From: Desulfosudis oleivorans
GTDB lineage: Bacteria > Desulfobacterota > Desulfobacteria > Desulfobacterales > SURF-7
Reading direction: 5' to 3'
DNA: 64,000 bases
Assembly: GCA_020723325.1 (NCBI GenBank)
Contig: DYJD01000019.1
Coordinates: forward strand, 62,001 to 126,000
Shown: positions 63,961 to 64,000 of the stretch, one piece after another
Layout: each line of letters opens with the position of its first letter
Numbering within the stretch: position 1 is the stretch's first letter
The notes under the pieces: model-generated
The model's input: the letters and a program-made list of their open reading frames with translations, nothing else
The model's database searches: none
Told to the model about the DNA's origin: nothing
Position numbers and translations under genes: made by a program

Positions 63961-64000
63961 GATATTAACTCCTTTGCTGAAATATTAAATTCGGATAAAC

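Overview
The window looks like a piece of a chromosome from an anaerobic, respiratory Desulfobacterota-type (deltaproteobacterial) bacterium. This is inferred from content: an NapA close to the short Desulfovibrio type, multiheme cytochromes, NrfC/NrfD-type quinol modules, an HgcA/HgcB-like corrinoid/ferredoxin pair, a relic of the C_GCAxxG_C_C redox family, a DUF3795 protein, and a very dense set of Cache/PAS hybrid histidine kinases. I see no rRNA, tRNA, CRISPR array, integrase, transposase or phage gene.

Layout. 1-5 kb: the end of a Ser/Thr kinase, a PEP/pyruvate-binding ATP-grasp protein behind a strong sigma70 promoter, and gdhA with a small upstream partner. 5.3-9.7 kb: a minus-strand cluster of a divergent MreB-like ATPase, a Cache-HAMP histidine kinase and an NtrC-type regulator. 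9.9-17.7 kb: a small monooxygenase, then a nitrate respiration operon (napD, napA, a tetraheme NapB-like cytochrome, a tetraheme lipoprotein, NrfC-like and NrfD-like proteins, and a MoeA-like protein). A palindrome of FNR/DNR type sits at class II spacing from a -10 box upstream of the operon. 17.8-33.5 kb: giant signalling proteins. An HD-GYP response regulator and a 2081-residue AAA/GAF/PAS hybrid kinase are divergent from a 1296-residue kinase-like/AAA protein whose DFG motif is NFG. A tandem-Cache hybrid kinase follows. 33.5-40.5 kb: a P-type ATPase, a TPR/peptidase-MA protein with a small secreted protein, and Tex.

40.6-43.7 kb: the most interesting accessory stretch. A promoter with two palindromic operators drives a collapsed glycyl-radical-enzyme relic followed by an HgcA-like/HgcB-like pair. 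A REP-type palindromic element, a 5'-truncated C_GCAxxG_C_C relic and a MarR regulator come next. 43.7-49.8 kb: UspA, then a likely five-gene operon of a CHASE4-PAS-GGDEF cyclase, a DUF6812-like protein, two PilT-family ATPases and a periplasmic solute-binding protein. 49.8-58.6 kb: a small membrane protein, a MORN-repeat protein, two more sensor kinases and a CbrA-like transporter-kinase with a small membrane partner. 58.6-61.5 kb: two related cysteine-containing proteins (TIGR04076-like), a MarR regulator and an ECF-type sigma factor, with an 18-bp operator present twice. One copy lies inside back-to-back sigma70 promoters. 61.9-64 kb: a chemoreceptor with a c-type heme motif and a small hypothetical protein.

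Five copies of a 23-bp REP-like core lie only between genes. Two of them are nested in roughly 80-bp palindromes whose outer arms also match each other.
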